Assembly (NCBI GenBank): GCA_902500695.1
Contig: CABVRQ010000041.1
Span: 1-25,508, forward strand
Direction of reading: 5' to 3'
Length of the DNA stretch: 25,508 nt
Source of the DNA: an uncultured Nitrospira sp.
GTDB taxonomy: Bacteria > Nitrospirota > Nitrospiria > Nitrospirales > UBA8639
Both the position numbers and the translations under genes were made by a program. Positions within the stretch are counted from its first letter, which is position 1. Each line of letters begins with the position of its first letter. The notes beneath the pieces are model-generated. The model did not search any database and was not told where the DNA came from. It worked only from the letters and a program-made list of their open reading frames with translations. Positions 1-8,822 of the stretch are shown piece after piece.

Positions 1-182
1 GCCGAGACACCCTGAAATTCCACTCGATTAGCCTGAGTATTTCGGAATTCCCCAAACCCTTCACCACTAATCGTTACTGTGGTGCCAGGAGGACCATCGG
101 AAGGGAACATTTCAGCATGGGCCAGGGATGAAAAAAGAAGAAAACCTAAGGCAACGCTCATGAGACTTCGAATTCGTTTCAT
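1..182 (-). CDS. Secreted IPT/TIG-domain protein, N-terminal fragment
   Basis: The first 60 codons of a gene that runs off the left edge; no stop is reached. The start is ATG at 182-180, with a weak AAGG about 10 bases upstream. The N-terminus is a textbook signal peptide: MKRIR, a hydrophobic stretch (ALGFLLFSSL), then a signal peptidase I site AHA before EMF. The mature part starts with a PxxGPPGTTVTISGEGFG-like pattern, typical of the beginning of an IPT/TIG immunoglobulin-like domain. Such domains occur in many exported and cell-surface proteins. The full function cannot be told from this piece. It is too close to the edge to appear as a full-length open frame, but codon use and signal peptide make it convincing. 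Confidence 0.8.
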   Translation of the reverse strand, partial: MKRIRSLMSVALGFLLFSSLAHAEMFPSDGPPGTTVTISGEGFGEFRNTQANRVEFQGVS

Positions 183-683
183 AGGTAACAGACCTTGCTT
201 ATTGAGTCTAATAATAAATGAGGTATGAACAATGGACTTTTTCATTCAAATCAAACCGGGAAGAGAAGCCAACCCAACTTCGTGGCTACCAACACAGGGG
301 ATGGAACCAAGTCAGAGCGGTTGCCCAAAAGGACTATATCAAGCGATCTTTTCAGGCGTCAATTTAGAAGAACCGCGCAGGCAGAAAGACCGACATTCAC
401 ACCCCTATCATAAGATTTTCATGAAAACTCTTCGTTCGCCATCCCCTTCAGAAACCAAATGGGTGAGAAAAAAAGGCGCACAGCAAACTTAAAATCTTTG
501 CACCCTTTCCAAATGAATTCTCAGGTTATGGCAACCGCAAAGGAGGAAAACCTAGCTAAACAAATTCAGAAATCAAGCCATAGCAAAGGCTGAAATTTCT
601 AATGAGGTGCTACAGGATCAGGACGGGTGATTCCTGACGAAAAGCCTAAGCGAACTTGGAATTCGTTAAACAATGAATACGTT
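183..683. other. Intergenic region, no convincing gene
   Basis: About 500 bases between the start of the IPT gene and the end of the RidA-family gene. An 86-codon plus-strand frame (232-492) has a fair GAGG eight bases before its ATG. However, its product is rich in Arg/Lys/Pro/Ser, has no recognisable fold, and is overlapped by another frame, so I do not call it. A 6-bp inverted repeat (TCAGGA 618-623, TCCTGA 632-637) lies about 50 bases past the RidA-family stop but has no T-run. Any promoter for the IPT gene should lie here; I find no strong -35/-10 pair. Confidence 0.5.
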
Positions 684-1160
684 CTAGGGACTCGCTTTCG
701 TGGAAGACACTTGAACGATCAATTCAAGTTCAATTGGAGCATGAAGAGGTAATTCGAACGCTCCAAGGGCCAACCTGGCATGGCGCCCGGCATCTCCAAA
801 CAATTCGACCAATAGGTCAGAAGCTCCGTTAATCACCGTAGGCTGATCCACAAAACCTTCAACAGACGCTACATGCCCCGTTAGACGAACCACCTGGTTG
901 AGACACGAAAAATCTCCCATCATCTCCTGGAGAATGGCCAAGCCATTGAGCATGGCTAGTTGCGCAGCGGCAGCCCCTTCTTTGACCGTCAATTCCCGAC
1001 CTAGCTTTCCAGGTTGCTCAATTTTCCCGTCACGGAAAGGCAGCACACCACTCACAAAGATTAAATCACCTGCCTGACGAGCCGGGACATATGACCCGAC
1101 TGGACGAGGGGCTCCTGGCAGCTTTAATCCTAGTCGGCTCAATGTTTCATGAATATTCAT
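684..1160 (-). CDS. RidA family protein (YjgF/YER057c/UK114)
   Basis: A 158-residue member of the RidA/YjgF superfamily. Canonical RidA hydrolyses reactive enamine/imine intermediates made by PLP enzymes such as threonine dehydratase. Visible landmarks are FVSGVLP near residue 38 (the conserved SG loop), Arg129 in HAR, and Glu144 in PIELEL. The Arg-to-Glu spacing of 15 equals that of Arg105 and Glu120 in E. coli RidA, so the deaminase residues look intact. The insert between strands makes it longer than the usual 125-130 residues, as in other RidA subfamilies. A TTG at 1172 would add four residues but touches the GGGGGA Shine-Dalgarno. ATG at 1160, 12 bases from it, is preferred. It lies 20 bases after mltG and probably ends that transcript. 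Confidence 0.85.
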   Translation of the reverse strand: MNIHETLSRLGLKLPGAPRPVGSYVPARQAGDLIFVSGVLPFRDGKIEQPGKLGRELTVKEGAAAAQLAMLNGLAILQEMMGDFSCLNQVVRLTGHVASVEGFVDQPTVINGASDLLVELFGDAGRHARLALGAFELPLHAPIELELIVQVSSTKASP

Positions 1161-1180
1161 AAAATTACACAATCCCCCAC

Positions 1181-2188
1181 TTACGATGCACGCTTACCTG
1201 TCAATCGTCGTTGATAGATGTCCACGGCTTTATTATGATCCGCTAAGGTGACAGAAAATTGATGACTCCCATCGTTCCGTGACACAAAATACACAAAGTC
1301 AGTTTGGGTCGGATAGAGCGCCGCATGAATTGCGGCCAAACCCGGGTTGGCAATGGGTCCAGGAGGAAGCCCACGTACCTTGTAGGTGTTGTAGGGACTA
1401 TCCACCGACAGATCGGTCTTCCGAATATTTCCATCAAATGATTCAAGAGCGTAAATGACGGTGGGATCGCTCTGTAAGGGAATACCTCGCCGGAGACGGT
1501 TATGAAATACCCCGGAGACCAATGGTCGTTCGGCTGCCAGCCCCGTTTCCTTTTCCACCACGGAGGCTAGAGTCAACACCTCTTGAAGGGTCATGTCCAT
1601 GGCCGCTGTCCGGGCTTTGAGTTCTGGAGTCAGAACATCGTGAAACCGGTTAACAAATGTTCGAATGATAGATTCTGGTGGAGTAAAACGAGAAAAATGA
1701 TAGGTATCAGGAAAGAGATAGCCCTCCAGGGTTGGTGCGTGAACATTCAGACTTTGAATAAATACCGGATCACGACTTAATCGAAAAATATCCTGCTTCA
1801 GGGCAAGACGTTTTTGATCAAGGATATCCGCAATTTGTGCCACGTTATACCCTTCGGGAATAGTGATGGCATATTGATATACTTTACCTTTCACAAGCTT
1901 ATTCAGTAATTCAGTTGGTTGCATTCCCGCATTCAGTTCATATTCGCCAGGAATGATATTTCGATCAACCCGCTGCACTCGCCCCAAAAAAGTGAAAAAC
2001 CATCCGGATCCAATAAGGTGATGTTGATCGAGAATGTCGGAAACCTGCGTAAATGGAGTACCGGGTGGGATTTCGACGAGAACCCGCTGAGCTAGTCCAC
2101 CAACGGGTTGATTCAACCACATAAAACCAACCATGACCAGAACTACACCCGATAAGAGGCTTACTATTCTCCGGCGAACAAGGATCAC
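1181..2188 (-). CDS. mltG: Endolytic murein transglycosylase MltG
   Basis: A 335-residue YceG/MltG protein, the inner-membrane lytic transglycosylase that cuts nascent peptidoglycan glycan strands and so sets their length. It has one N-terminal membrane anchor (about residues 8-26), a LysM-like region (about 35-110), and the catalytic domain with LEGYLFPDTY (154-163), VVEKET (catalytic Glu212), the GVFHNRL-x-GIPLQSDPT stretch (226-243) and the SPYNTY/GLPPGPI segment. Length is normal for the family (about 330-350). The start is GTG at 2188, preceded by a GGAAAGAGGG-like ribosome site. It follows alaS by 84 bases, a gap containing a run of ten C (minus strand), and is followed closely by the RidA-family gene. 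Confidence 0.95.
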   Translation of the reverse strand: MILVRRRIVSLLSGVVLVMVGFMWLNQPVGGLAQRVLVEIPPGTPFTQVSDILDQHHLIGSGWFFTFLGRVQRVDRNIIPGEYELNAGMQPTELLNKLVKGKVYQYAITIPEGYNVAQIADILDQKRLALKQDIFRLSRDPVFIQSLNVHAPTLEGYLFPDTYHFSRFTPPESIIRTFVNRFHDVLTPELKARTAAMDMTLQEVLTLASVVEKETGLAAERPLVSGVFHNRLRRGIPLQSDPTVIYALESFDGNIRKTDLSVDSPYNTYKVRGLPPGPIANPGLAAIHAALYPTQTDFVYFVSRNDGSHQFSVTLADHNKAVDIYQRRLTGKRAS

Positions 2189-2230
2189 GTCACAACGCCC
2201 TCTTTCCTACTGCTCACGGCCGGTCCATGA

Positions 2231-2240
2231 GGGGGGGGGG
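2231..2240. repeat. Ten-base G/C homopolymer
   Basis: A run of exactly ten G (ten C on the coding strand) in the alaS-mltG spacer, about 43 bases upstream of the mltG GTG start. It lies outside any coding frame. Such tracts are prone to slippage and to sequencing error. Confidence 0.9.
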
Positions 2241-2272
2241 AAATTTCAAGCACATCATTATGCTGAAGGAGT

Positions 2273-4933
2273 TTACTCCTCCGTCAAGGCACCTATATGT
2301 GAGGCAACATAATCATATACACTCTGCAACGCCGCATCCAACTGTTCTGGTTGATTGCCACCCGCCTGAGCCATATCCGGTCGGCCGCCTCCGGAACCCC
2401 CAACAAGTTGAGCCACATGTTGAGCCACTTTCCCCGCAGGAATTTTGTGAGTCTGCTCTTTTCCCACAATGACCAACAACGAAACCTTTCCCTCTTTGAC
2501 CGACCCCAGAACCAAAAGACCGGAAGCCACTTTGTGGCGGAGCTTATCGGAGAAGGTTCGCAATTCCTGAATAGTCAGGCCATCAACCCGCTGGATAAGG
2601 ATCGGCATCCCACCAATGTCCCGAATTGATGCTTCCTGACCGGTACCTTGCTGATCAAGTAATTTTTGTTTCGTACGCTCCAGTTCGCGTTCAGTATCAC
2701 GAAGAGTTCCAACGAGTTTCTTGGCTTTTTCAACGACCTCATTTGGACTGGCTTTCAACACAGCGCCCAATTCTCTCCATTCGGCCTCCTGATGCTGAGT
2801 CTGAGCCACCGCCCCTTCCCCTGTAAGTGCCTCTATGCGCCGGACACCTGCCGCAATGCCTCCTTCGGACAGGAAACGAAACAGACCGACATCTCCGGTT
2901 CGAACGCAATGCGTTCCCCCGCATAATTCCTGACTAAACGAACCCATTTCCACGACCCGAACCCGCTCACCATACTTATCACCAAAGAAAGCCAGTGCTC
3001 CCCGACTCAGAGCATCCTGAATTCCCATTTCTTCAACCTTAACAGGCAGGTTTTGACGGATTTGTTCGTTCACCAGTCCTTCAATTTCTTCAATATTTCT
3101 GGTAGTCAATCCTTTGAAATGCGAAAAATCAAACCGCAATCGATTTGGGGCTACCAAAGACCCATGTTGCTTCACATGGGGACCTAAAATTTCCCGCAGG
3201 GCAGCATGAAGAAGATGAGTCGCCGTATGGTTTCGCGCCGCATTCTGCCTCGATTGACCCTGTACCGTCGCGGTGAGAACATCGCCAACGTGGACAGATC
3301 CTTCGATGACACGGCCCTTGTGGAGAAACCACCCCTTCGCCAGCTTGATGGTATCCTCAACGACGATTCTTGCCGACGGACCCACCAACACGCCTTGATC
3401 CCCGACCTGTCCACCCCCTTCAGGATAAAATGGCGTGGCATCCAAGATACACTCCACCGTCTCCCCTTGCTTAGCCTCCTGAATGACATGCTCATCCTGT
3501 ACCAGAGCAAGGAGCCTCCCCCTGCCTTCCTGCTGGGCATACCCCACAAATTGCGTTAAAGGAAACTGTTCGAGAGCATTCACCAATGTGCTTCGAGAGT
3601 CCCCCTGGGTAAACCTCGCAGTTTTTCTGGCTCGATCACGTTGCGCCTCTAGTGCCTGTTGATAACCGTCATGGTCGATGGCTAGCCCTTCTTCTCTGGC
3701 AGCATCTTCCACCAAATCAAGCGGGAACCCATACGTATCATACAACTTAAAGACCGCTTCCCCCTCTAAGATTTGGCTCCCCTTTTGCTTCGCCTCCGTC
3801 AGGATTTGATTAAGAAGAGGCAATGCCTGTTCTAACGTTCCAATAAAGCGCGCTTCCTCACCCTGGACAATCTCGCAAACCGTATCTCTCATTGAACGAA
3901 GGTCCGGATAGACCGAATCCATATGATCAACTACGGAGGGCACAAGGTCATATAAAAATTCACGCTCCATACCCAATAACCGACCATGCCGCGAGGCTCG
4001 ACGCATGATCCGTCGCAGGACATAGCCACGTCCCTCATTCGACGGCAACACGCCATCAGTGATTAAAAATGTCATCGCCCTCAGGTGGTCCGCAATGACT
4101 CGCATCGACCGATCAGCCGCCAAGGAAGCCCCATACTCCTGGCCAGTACCTTTCCCTATCCTTTCCAGAATTGGACGGAACACGTCGCTATCATAATTTG
4201 ACGAGACTCCTTGAGTCACCGCAGCCAACCGCTCCAACCCCATTCCTGTATCAATGCTGGGCTTCGGGAGAGGATGAAGAGTACCGGCAAGATCCCGATC
4301 AAATTGCATAAACACCAAATTCCAAATTTCGAGATATCGATCACAGTCACACCCGACGGCACAGGTCGACCGCCCGCAACCGAATGCCTCTCCCTGATCA
4401 ATGAGGATTTCGCTACAAGGACCACAGGGACCCGTCTCCCCCATTTGCCAAAAATTGTCCTTTTCATCAAGACGAACCAGACGACTCTCTGGAATGCCCA
4501 TTCGTGTGTGCCAAAGATCATAGGCTTCCTGATCATCACGAAACACCGTCACCCACAATTGATCAACCGGCAATCCGGCAATCTGAGTGAGAAACTCCCA
4601 CCCAAACGCAATCGCCTCTTCTTTAAAATAATCCCCAAAGGAAAAATTGCCCAGCATTTCAAAAAAGGTGTGATGGCGGCGGGTAAATCCCACATTTTCC
4701 AAATCATTATGCTTACCCCCGGCCCGCATACATTTTTGAATGGAGACGGCCCGGCTATACGGACGGGATTCCTCGCCCAAGAACACACCTTTAAATTGAT
4801 TCATACCCGCGTTAGTAAACAAGAGAGTAGGATCTGCTTGTGGTATCAGCGGCCCGCTGGGAACCACGGTGTGCCCACGGGTCGAAAAATAGGTCACAAA
4901 CGCCTGTCGAAGTTCAAGTGATGTTGCAATCAT
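2273..4933 (-). CDS. alaS: Alanine--tRNA ligase
   Basis: A full-length 886-residue alanyl-tRNA synthetase, which charges tRNA-Ala in the cytoplasm and edits mischarged Ser/Gly. The class II catalytic core fills the first ~250 residues (LLFTNAGMNQFK, then RRHHTFFEMLGNFSFGDYF). A tRNA-recognition helical region follows. The editing domain has the zinc/editing motifs HTATHLLH (about 567) and CGGTHC (about 672), and a C-Ala tail with a GGSGGGRPDMAQAGG stretch, as in other AlaS proteins. The ATG at 4933 matches the usual N-terminus (ATSLELRQAF) but has no clear Shine-Dalgarno. It lies 42 bases after recA, the recA-alaS order seen in many bacteria, so it may be served by recA transcription. Confidence 0.98.
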   Translation of the reverse strand: MIATSLELRQAFVTYFSTRGHTVVPSGPLIPQADPTLLFTNAGMNQFKGVFLGEESRPYSRAVSIQKCMRAGGKHNDLENVGFTRRHHTFFEMLGNFSFGDYFKEEAIAFGWEFLTQIAGLPVDQLWVTVFRDDQEAYDLWHTRMGIPESRLVRLDEKDNFWQMGETGPCGPCSEILIDQGEAFGCGRSTCAVGCDCDRYLEIWNLVFMQFDRDLAGTLHPLPKPSIDTGMGLERLAAVTQGVSSNYDSDVFRPILERIGKGTGQEYGASLAADRSMRVIADHLRAMTFLITDGVLPSNEGRGYVLRRIMRRASRHGRLLGMEREFLYDLVPSVVDHMDSVYPDLRSMRDTVCEIVQGEEARFIGTLEQALPLLNQILTEAKQKGSQILEGEAVFKLYDTYGFPLDLVEDAAREEGLAIDHDGYQQALEAQRDRARKTARFTQGDSRSTLVNALEQFPLTQFVGYAQQEGRGRLLALVQDEHVIQEAKQGETVECILDATPFYPEGGGQVGDQGVLVGPSARIVVEDTIKLAKGWFLHKGRVIEGSVHVGDVLTATVQGQSRQNAARNHTATHLLHAALREILGPHVKQHGSLVAPNRLRFDFSHFKGLTTRNIEEIEGLVNEQIRQNLPVKVEEMGIQDALSRGALAFFGDKYGERVRVVEMGSFSQELCGGTHCVRTGDVGLFRFLSEGGIAAGVRRIEALTGEGAVAQTQHQEAEWRELGAVLKASPNEVVEKAKKLVGTLRDTERELERTKQKLLDQQGTGQEASIRDIGGMPILIQRVDGLTIQELRTFSDKLRHKVASGLLVLGSVKEGKVSLLVIVGKEQTHKIPAGKVAQHVAQLVGGSGGGRPDMAQAGGNQPEQLDAALQSVYDYVASHIGALTEE

Positions 4934-4975
4934 ATCAATGATTTTCGGTCAAGATGAATTTGCCACTCGGCCAGA

Positions 4976-6076
4976 TCAGTCACGATCCCCTGCTGATTTT
5001 TTTGCATTACCACTGGAAGGCGGGGATAATTCCTCTTTTTGTTGAGGCTCCATGGAGAGGCCATAGCTGTTTCGTAATTGCGTGTCGATGTCCTGGGCAA
5101 TATCCGGATTACTTTTCAAAAAGGTTTTGACCGCCTCTCGGCCCTGACCCAGCCGTTCCTCCTTATATGAATACCAGGCTCCCGCTTTATCAACGATTCG
5201 ACGCTCAACGCCTAAATCCACTAATTCCCCAACTTTGGAGATGCCTTCTGCAAACATGACATCAAATTCGGCTTGTTTGAAGGGTGGTGCCATTTTATTT
5301 TTGACCACTTTCACTCGTACCCGACTCCCCATCACGTCCTGACCATCTTTAATTGATTCAATCCGGCGAATATCCAACCGCACTGAAGAATAAAACTTCA
5401 ACGCGTTGCCGCCGGTCGTGGTCTCAGGGCTGCCAAACATCACACCAATTTTCATACGAATCTGATTGATAAACACCACCGACGCTTGAGATTTTGAAAT
5501 GGCCCCGGTTAATTTCCGCAGGGCCTGTGACATTAATCTCGCCTGAAGCCCCATATGGGAATCTCCCATCTCCCCTTCAATTTCGGCACGAGGGACCAGG
5601 GCTGCAACCGAATCAACGACAATGATATCTAACGCTCCGCTTCTAACCAGCGTTTCGGTAATTTCCAGAGCCTGTTCACCCGTATCCGGCTGGGCCACCA
5701 GTAGATCATCAGTCTGCACACCCAGTTTTTTCGCATAGGTAATATCCAAAGCATGCTCAGCATCGATAAAGGCCGCCGCCCCGCCGGCTTTCTGAGCTTC
5801 GGCAATCGCATGCAAGCACAACGTGGTTTTTCCAGACGATTCCGGCCCGAACACCTCAATGACGCGACCTCGTGGTAACCCACCGATGCCCAGCGCCATA
5901 TCAAGCCCGAGAGACCCTGTCGAAATGACCGGGACATCATGAGGAACGTCGTCCGTCCCCAGCTTCATGATCGCCCCTTTGCCAAATTGCTTTTCAATTT
6001 GCGTCAGAGCTAAATCCAACGCTCGTTTTCTTCCGTCTTTTTGTGTTTCTTTTTGAGGAGTTGCGCGTTCTGCCAT
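4976..6076 (-). CDS. recA: Recombinase RecA
   Basis: A 366-residue RecA, the DNA-dependent ATPase that forms filaments on single-stranded DNA, catalyses strand exchange and triggers LexA self-cleavage in the SOS response. Walker A GPESSGKT is at 77-84, Walker B IIVVDS at 151-156, the conserved MGDSHMGLQARLMSQALRK segment follows, then a FINQIR strand and the GSPETTTGGNALKFY DNA-binding loop region. The C-terminal tail is charged, as usual. ATG at 6076 has AAAAGGA seven bases upstream. It lies 83 bases downstream of thpR with its own predicted promoter and a palindromic operator candidate (6123-6158), so it is probably both co-transcribed and independently induced. Confidence 0.98.
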   Translation of the reverse strand: MAERATPQKETQKDGRKRALDLALTQIEKQFGKGAIMKLGTDDVPHDVPVISTGSLGLDMALGIGGLPRGRVIEVFGPESSGKTTLCLHAIAEAQKAGGAAAFIDAEHALDITYAKKLGVQTDDLLVAQPDTGEQALEITETLVRSGALDIIVVDSVAALVPRAEIEGEMGDSHMGLQARLMSQALRKLTGAISKSQASVVFINQIRMKIGVMFGSPETTTGGNALKFYSSVRLDIRRIESIKDGQDVMGSRVRVKVVKNKMAPPFKQAEFDVMFAEGISKVGELVDLGVERRIVDKAGAWYSYKEERLGQGREAVKTFLKSNPDIAQDIDTQLRNSYGLSMEPQQKEELSPPSSGNAKKSAGDRD

Positions 6077-6122
6077 TAGGTGTCCTTTTGTTCAATATCC
6101 CTGATCGTGCGAAGTGGCGGCT

Positions 6123-6158
6123 ATCTTACCCCACCCTTTCTATTAGGTAAATGCCTAA
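6123..6158 (-). promoter_or_regulatory. recA promoter with overlapping palindromic operator candidate
   Basis: On the minus strand, TTTACC (6151-6146) and TAAGAT (6128-6123) are separated by 17 bases and would start transcription about 40 bases before recA. A perfect inverted repeat, TTAGG-CATTTA-CCTAA (6158-6143), covers the -35 hexamer. A symmetrical operator over the -35 box of recA is what a LexA site would look like. The half-site differs from the E. coli and Bacillus consensus, so the LexA assignment is inference. Confidence 0.55.
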
Positions 6159-6159
6159 C

Positions 6160-6774
6160 TTAGATCGAAGTATTCAATCCAGGCTCATGTAATGGGACCG
6201 TCCTCAAAGCCGTATATTCGGCCCCGAATGGACTTACATCACTACGAAAAAGTGTGATGCGGTCAACACACAGTATCCCAAGATTCTGAGATGGCTCCAG
6301 CAAGCCGGAATGAGCCAGTACCCCACCCACCTGAGAATTGTCATGTTTAATCCTGGCCAGGGTCAAATGAGGAACATAGGGCTTCTCCTCGGAGAAAAAG
6401 CCTAACGGGTCCAACGCGCTTTCGATTCCGGAAACAAGATTGAGCAAGGCAGAAATGTCCCCGGTGCATCCGATCCACAATATCCGTGGACGCCGAATTT
6501 GCGGAAAAACCCCCAGGCCCTGAATCTCTAATGTGAAAGGAGGCTGACTTGTTGCGATTGGCTCAAGGGCGGTCAAAACCTGCTCCACCATCCCAGCGTC
6601 AACATTTCCAAGAAACTTCAGCGTCAGATGAATCGAATCAGGGGGAACCCAATTGATATTTGGCAAGCTGACCCGAAGCTGATGTTGAAGATCACCCACT
6701 TTCTGGCAGAGGTCCAAGGAGAGTTCCACCGCCAGAAAAACCCTCAGCCTCTTCTGGTTAGAATAAACCTTCAT
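6160..6774 (-). CDS. thpR: RNA 2',3'-cyclic phosphodiesterase (2H family)
   Basis: A 204-residue 2H phosphoesterase of the LigT/ThpR type, which opens 2',3'-cyclic phosphates on RNA ends; some members also act as 2'-5' RNA ligases in vitro. Both HxTx signatures are present: HLTL at 49-52 and HLTL at 136-139, the latter in the usual PHLTLAR context. The length is slightly above the usual 175-190 residues owing to a longer C-terminus. The ATG at 6774 lies inside the last codons of cinA (17-base overlap, different frame), and no Shine-Dalgarno precedes it, which points to translational coupling. The cinA-thpR-recA order recurs in several bacterial groups. Confidence 0.92.
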   Translation of the reverse strand: MKVYSNQKRLRVFLAVELSLDLCQKVGDLQHQLRVSLPNINWVPPDSIHLTLKFLGNVDAGMVEQVLTALEPIATSQPPFTLEIQGLGVFPQIRRPRILWIGCTGDISALLNLVSGIESALDPLGFFSEEKPYVPHLTLARIKHDNSQVGGVLAHSGLLEPSQNLGILCVDRITLFRSDVSPFGAEYTALRTVPLHEPGLNTSI

Positions 6775-8038
6775 CGGCGTATCGACGAATCAAATCCAAA
6801 ACGGCCTGAGATGTCTTTAATGTAATTTCCGCCCGGTCCCCATGAAACTGCCAACGGCACCACCGCGGACCTCGCGGACCATCAATCGCTCCATATACCA
6901 GACCCACTGGCTTATTCAGGGTGCCTCCACCAGGACCGGCAATTCCCGTGACCCCCACCCCCACATGGACTCGGCTTCGCATTCGAATGCCTTTGGCCAT
7001 TGCCAAGGCTACCTGTGAGCTCACCGCCCCATACCGCCGAAGCGTCGAAGCAGGAACCCCTACAAGTTCCTGTTTCGCTTCATTACTGTAAGACACGACT
7101 CCTCTGTCCACATACAGCGAACTTCCAGGCACGCCAGTTAGGCGATGAGCCACCAACCCTCCGGTACAGGATTCGGCGACCGCAACCGTCCAGGAAAGTC
7201 CTCGTAGGACTTCCCCGACGATTTCCTCCATGGTGCGTTCACCTTCCGCATAGAGCCATTGTCCTATACATTCACGTACCTGACGGACCAGGTCAGCCCA
7301 TTCCGGGAAGAAGGGGGACCTTTCCTTCACAAAAGATTGGGAGTCGCTAAACATCCAACAACTCACGGTCACCGTCACTCCCTTGGGCGAGGCCAGGAGG
7401 CCAAACTGGATGGTTCCATTAGCCATTAATACAGGACTCAATTTCTTTTGGATCTCGGTTTCTGGCAATCCAAAAGTATGAAAGGTATGCAGCCAATAAT
7501 GTCTTTTGCTCTTAAAAATCTTCCTGAGTATCGGTTGAACCTGATCAATCATCATGACTTTGGCTTCGCGAGGAACACCTGGCAACACCACAATGACCGT
7601 TTGCCCCTTGCGCATCAAAAAACCGGATGCCGTGCCCACGATATTTGCCAACATCATGGCTCCGGAAGGAAGAAACGCCTGTTTGGCCAAAATTGGTGTG
7701 ACCGGTCTTCCAAATCGTCGATAGCAGGCTTTGAGATTGTCGTAAGCTCTTTTTCGTTTAATCAATGGACATCGAAGCGTCTCGGCAACAGCCTCCCGGG
7801 TACAATCATCAAGCGTTGAACCGAGCCCACCCGTCAAGACAATGACATGAGCACGTTTCAATGACCCACGAAGGGCTTCTTGAATATCACCTTTCTCGTC
7901 ACTAACGGAGATCTTTTTCCGGACCTCAATTCCACACTCCGCGAGAAAATGTGCAACAAATACCGAATTGCTATCGACTCGCCCACCCAGAAGCAACTCT
8001 GAGCCCACGGCAATGATGTCAGCATAAAAGAGCTTCAT
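6758..8038 (-). CDS. cinA: CinA family protein (COG1058 domain plus NMN deamidase domain)
   Basis: A 426-residue two-domain CinA. The N-terminal COG1058/MoCF-like domain shows IIAVGSELLLGG, the nucleotide-binding TGGLGSTLDD and LPGVPREAK; related domains have ADP-ribose pyrophosphatase activity. The C-terminal PncC-type domain, which deamidates nicotinamide mononucleotide in pyridine-nucleotide recycling, shows AESCTGG, the GVVSYSNEAK stretch, GAVSSQVA and TGIAGPGGG followed by KPVGLVY. Both domains look complete. The open frame reaches a TTG at 8044, but the ATG at 8038 gives the standard family N-terminus; neither has a good ribosome site. A short palindrome (AAACG-2-CGTTT, 8066-8077) lies about 30 bases upstream. 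The gene precedes thpR and recA, a common association. Confidence 0.93.
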   Translation of the reverse strand: MKLFYADIIAVGSELLLGGRVDSNSVFVAHFLAECGIEVRKKISVSDEKGDIQEALRGSLKRAHVIVLTGGLGSTLDDCTREAVAETLRCPLIKRKRAYDNLKACYRRFGRPVTPILAKQAFLPSGAMMLANIVGTASGFLMRKGQTVIVVLPGVPREAKVMMIDQVQPILRKIFKSKRHYWLHTFHTFGLPETEIQKKLSPVLMANGTIQFGLLASPKGVTVTVSCWMFSDSQSFVKERSPFFPEWADLVRQVRECIGQWLYAEGERTMEEIVGEVLRGLSWTVAVAESCTGGLVAHRLTGVPGSSLYVDRGVVSYSNEAKQELVGVPASTLRRYGAVSSQVALAMAKGIRMRSRVHVGVGVTGIAGPGGGTLNKPVGLVYGAIDGPRGPRWCRWQFHGDRAEITLKTSQAVLDLIRRYADEGLF

Positions 8039-8094
8039 GTTCAAGGGATTCAGTCAGGTCACATCAAACGGTCGTTTATTCATTCCATTGACCC

Positions 8095-8572
8095 TCAAGG
8101 AATGTCAGCAAAATCTAGATCAAAAGTCACTTCGCCTCCGGCTCCAGGAAAAACCTTGATGGTGGTTTGAGCCAGGGCATCAAAAGAATCATAATTAAAG
8201 AACGCCACAATCTTTACACAAAATATGGAAGGTCCTTGGCCTGGGCTGATCAGCAAAGCTCTGGCATCAAAGCGAATGCGATCAGGCTTGCTCAACGGAT
8301 TTTCTTGTTTGAGCAAGAGATAACTGTCCTTGGCAAACGTCGGTGATTCCCCAAAATTCCCCATACGACTTGCAAGGCCTCTTCGTCCAGGACTCGTTGA
8401 CTATCCTCTGAGGCGGGGAGTTCTCCTCGAAGAACAAAATGAATGGACCGCACCGAAATGCCATTTAATTTTGTCCTAAGAAAACCCTGGGCCGGATGAA
8501 CATCACAAGATACACTGAAATGCTAATACAACATATTGGGTGGAATTCAACTTCTGATTCCCTCTTGACCAT
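8095..8572 (-). pseudogene. Frameshifted gene of unknown function
   Basis: Three successive minus-strand frames join into one protein-like reading. From ATG at 8572, a short frame reads MVKRESEVEF. A second frame reads SCDVHPAQGFLRTKLNG and then LRGELPASEDSQRVLDEEAL. A third frame, from about 8360, reads SYLLLKQENPLSKPD, then ISPGQGPSIFC, and ends in LDFADIP at 8095. Each switch is compatible with loss of one base; the second lies near a GGGGAATTTTGGGG stretch. The second frame has no usable start of its own, and the third would begin inside the predicted domain. The result would be a roughly 155-residue, mostly beta protein with no family I recognise. It could also be intact if the assembly contains indel errors. 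It ends 56 bases before cinA. Confidence 0.5.
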
Positions 8573-8822
8573 TTTAAACAGCTTCAAGAATTTTGGATTG
8601 CAAGGGATGGGAAACAATGCCCCACACCCGAGCGGAAGCTAAAATGACCAGCCCCACTTCAAAAAGTATCCAAAAACCGCCACATCTTACCGACCTACCC
8701 ATAGACCCCACAGGTTGGAGAAATGATTGAAATAACAAGATTTGACTCATTGACCAGCAACTAAAAATCTTGTCCCCTCCAGGCTAAGGGTCCTATCCTG
8801 CACTTCTCCGCTTCCGAAATGA
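8573..8822. other. Intergenic, nothing recognised
   Basis: Between the broken gene and the chdC control region I find no open frame with a ribosome site, no strong hairpin and no repeat. Stops are frequent in all frames. Confidence 0.5.

Noticed and set aside
232..492. 86-codon plus-strand frame with a GAGG eight bases before its ATG
   Set aside because: Composition is unlike a folded protein, another frame overlaps it, and no motif is recognisable. Possible but not supportable.
4211..4921. Long plus-strand frame of 236 codons
   Set aside because: It lies entirely antisense to alaS, whose protein is unmistakable, and its product has no family features.
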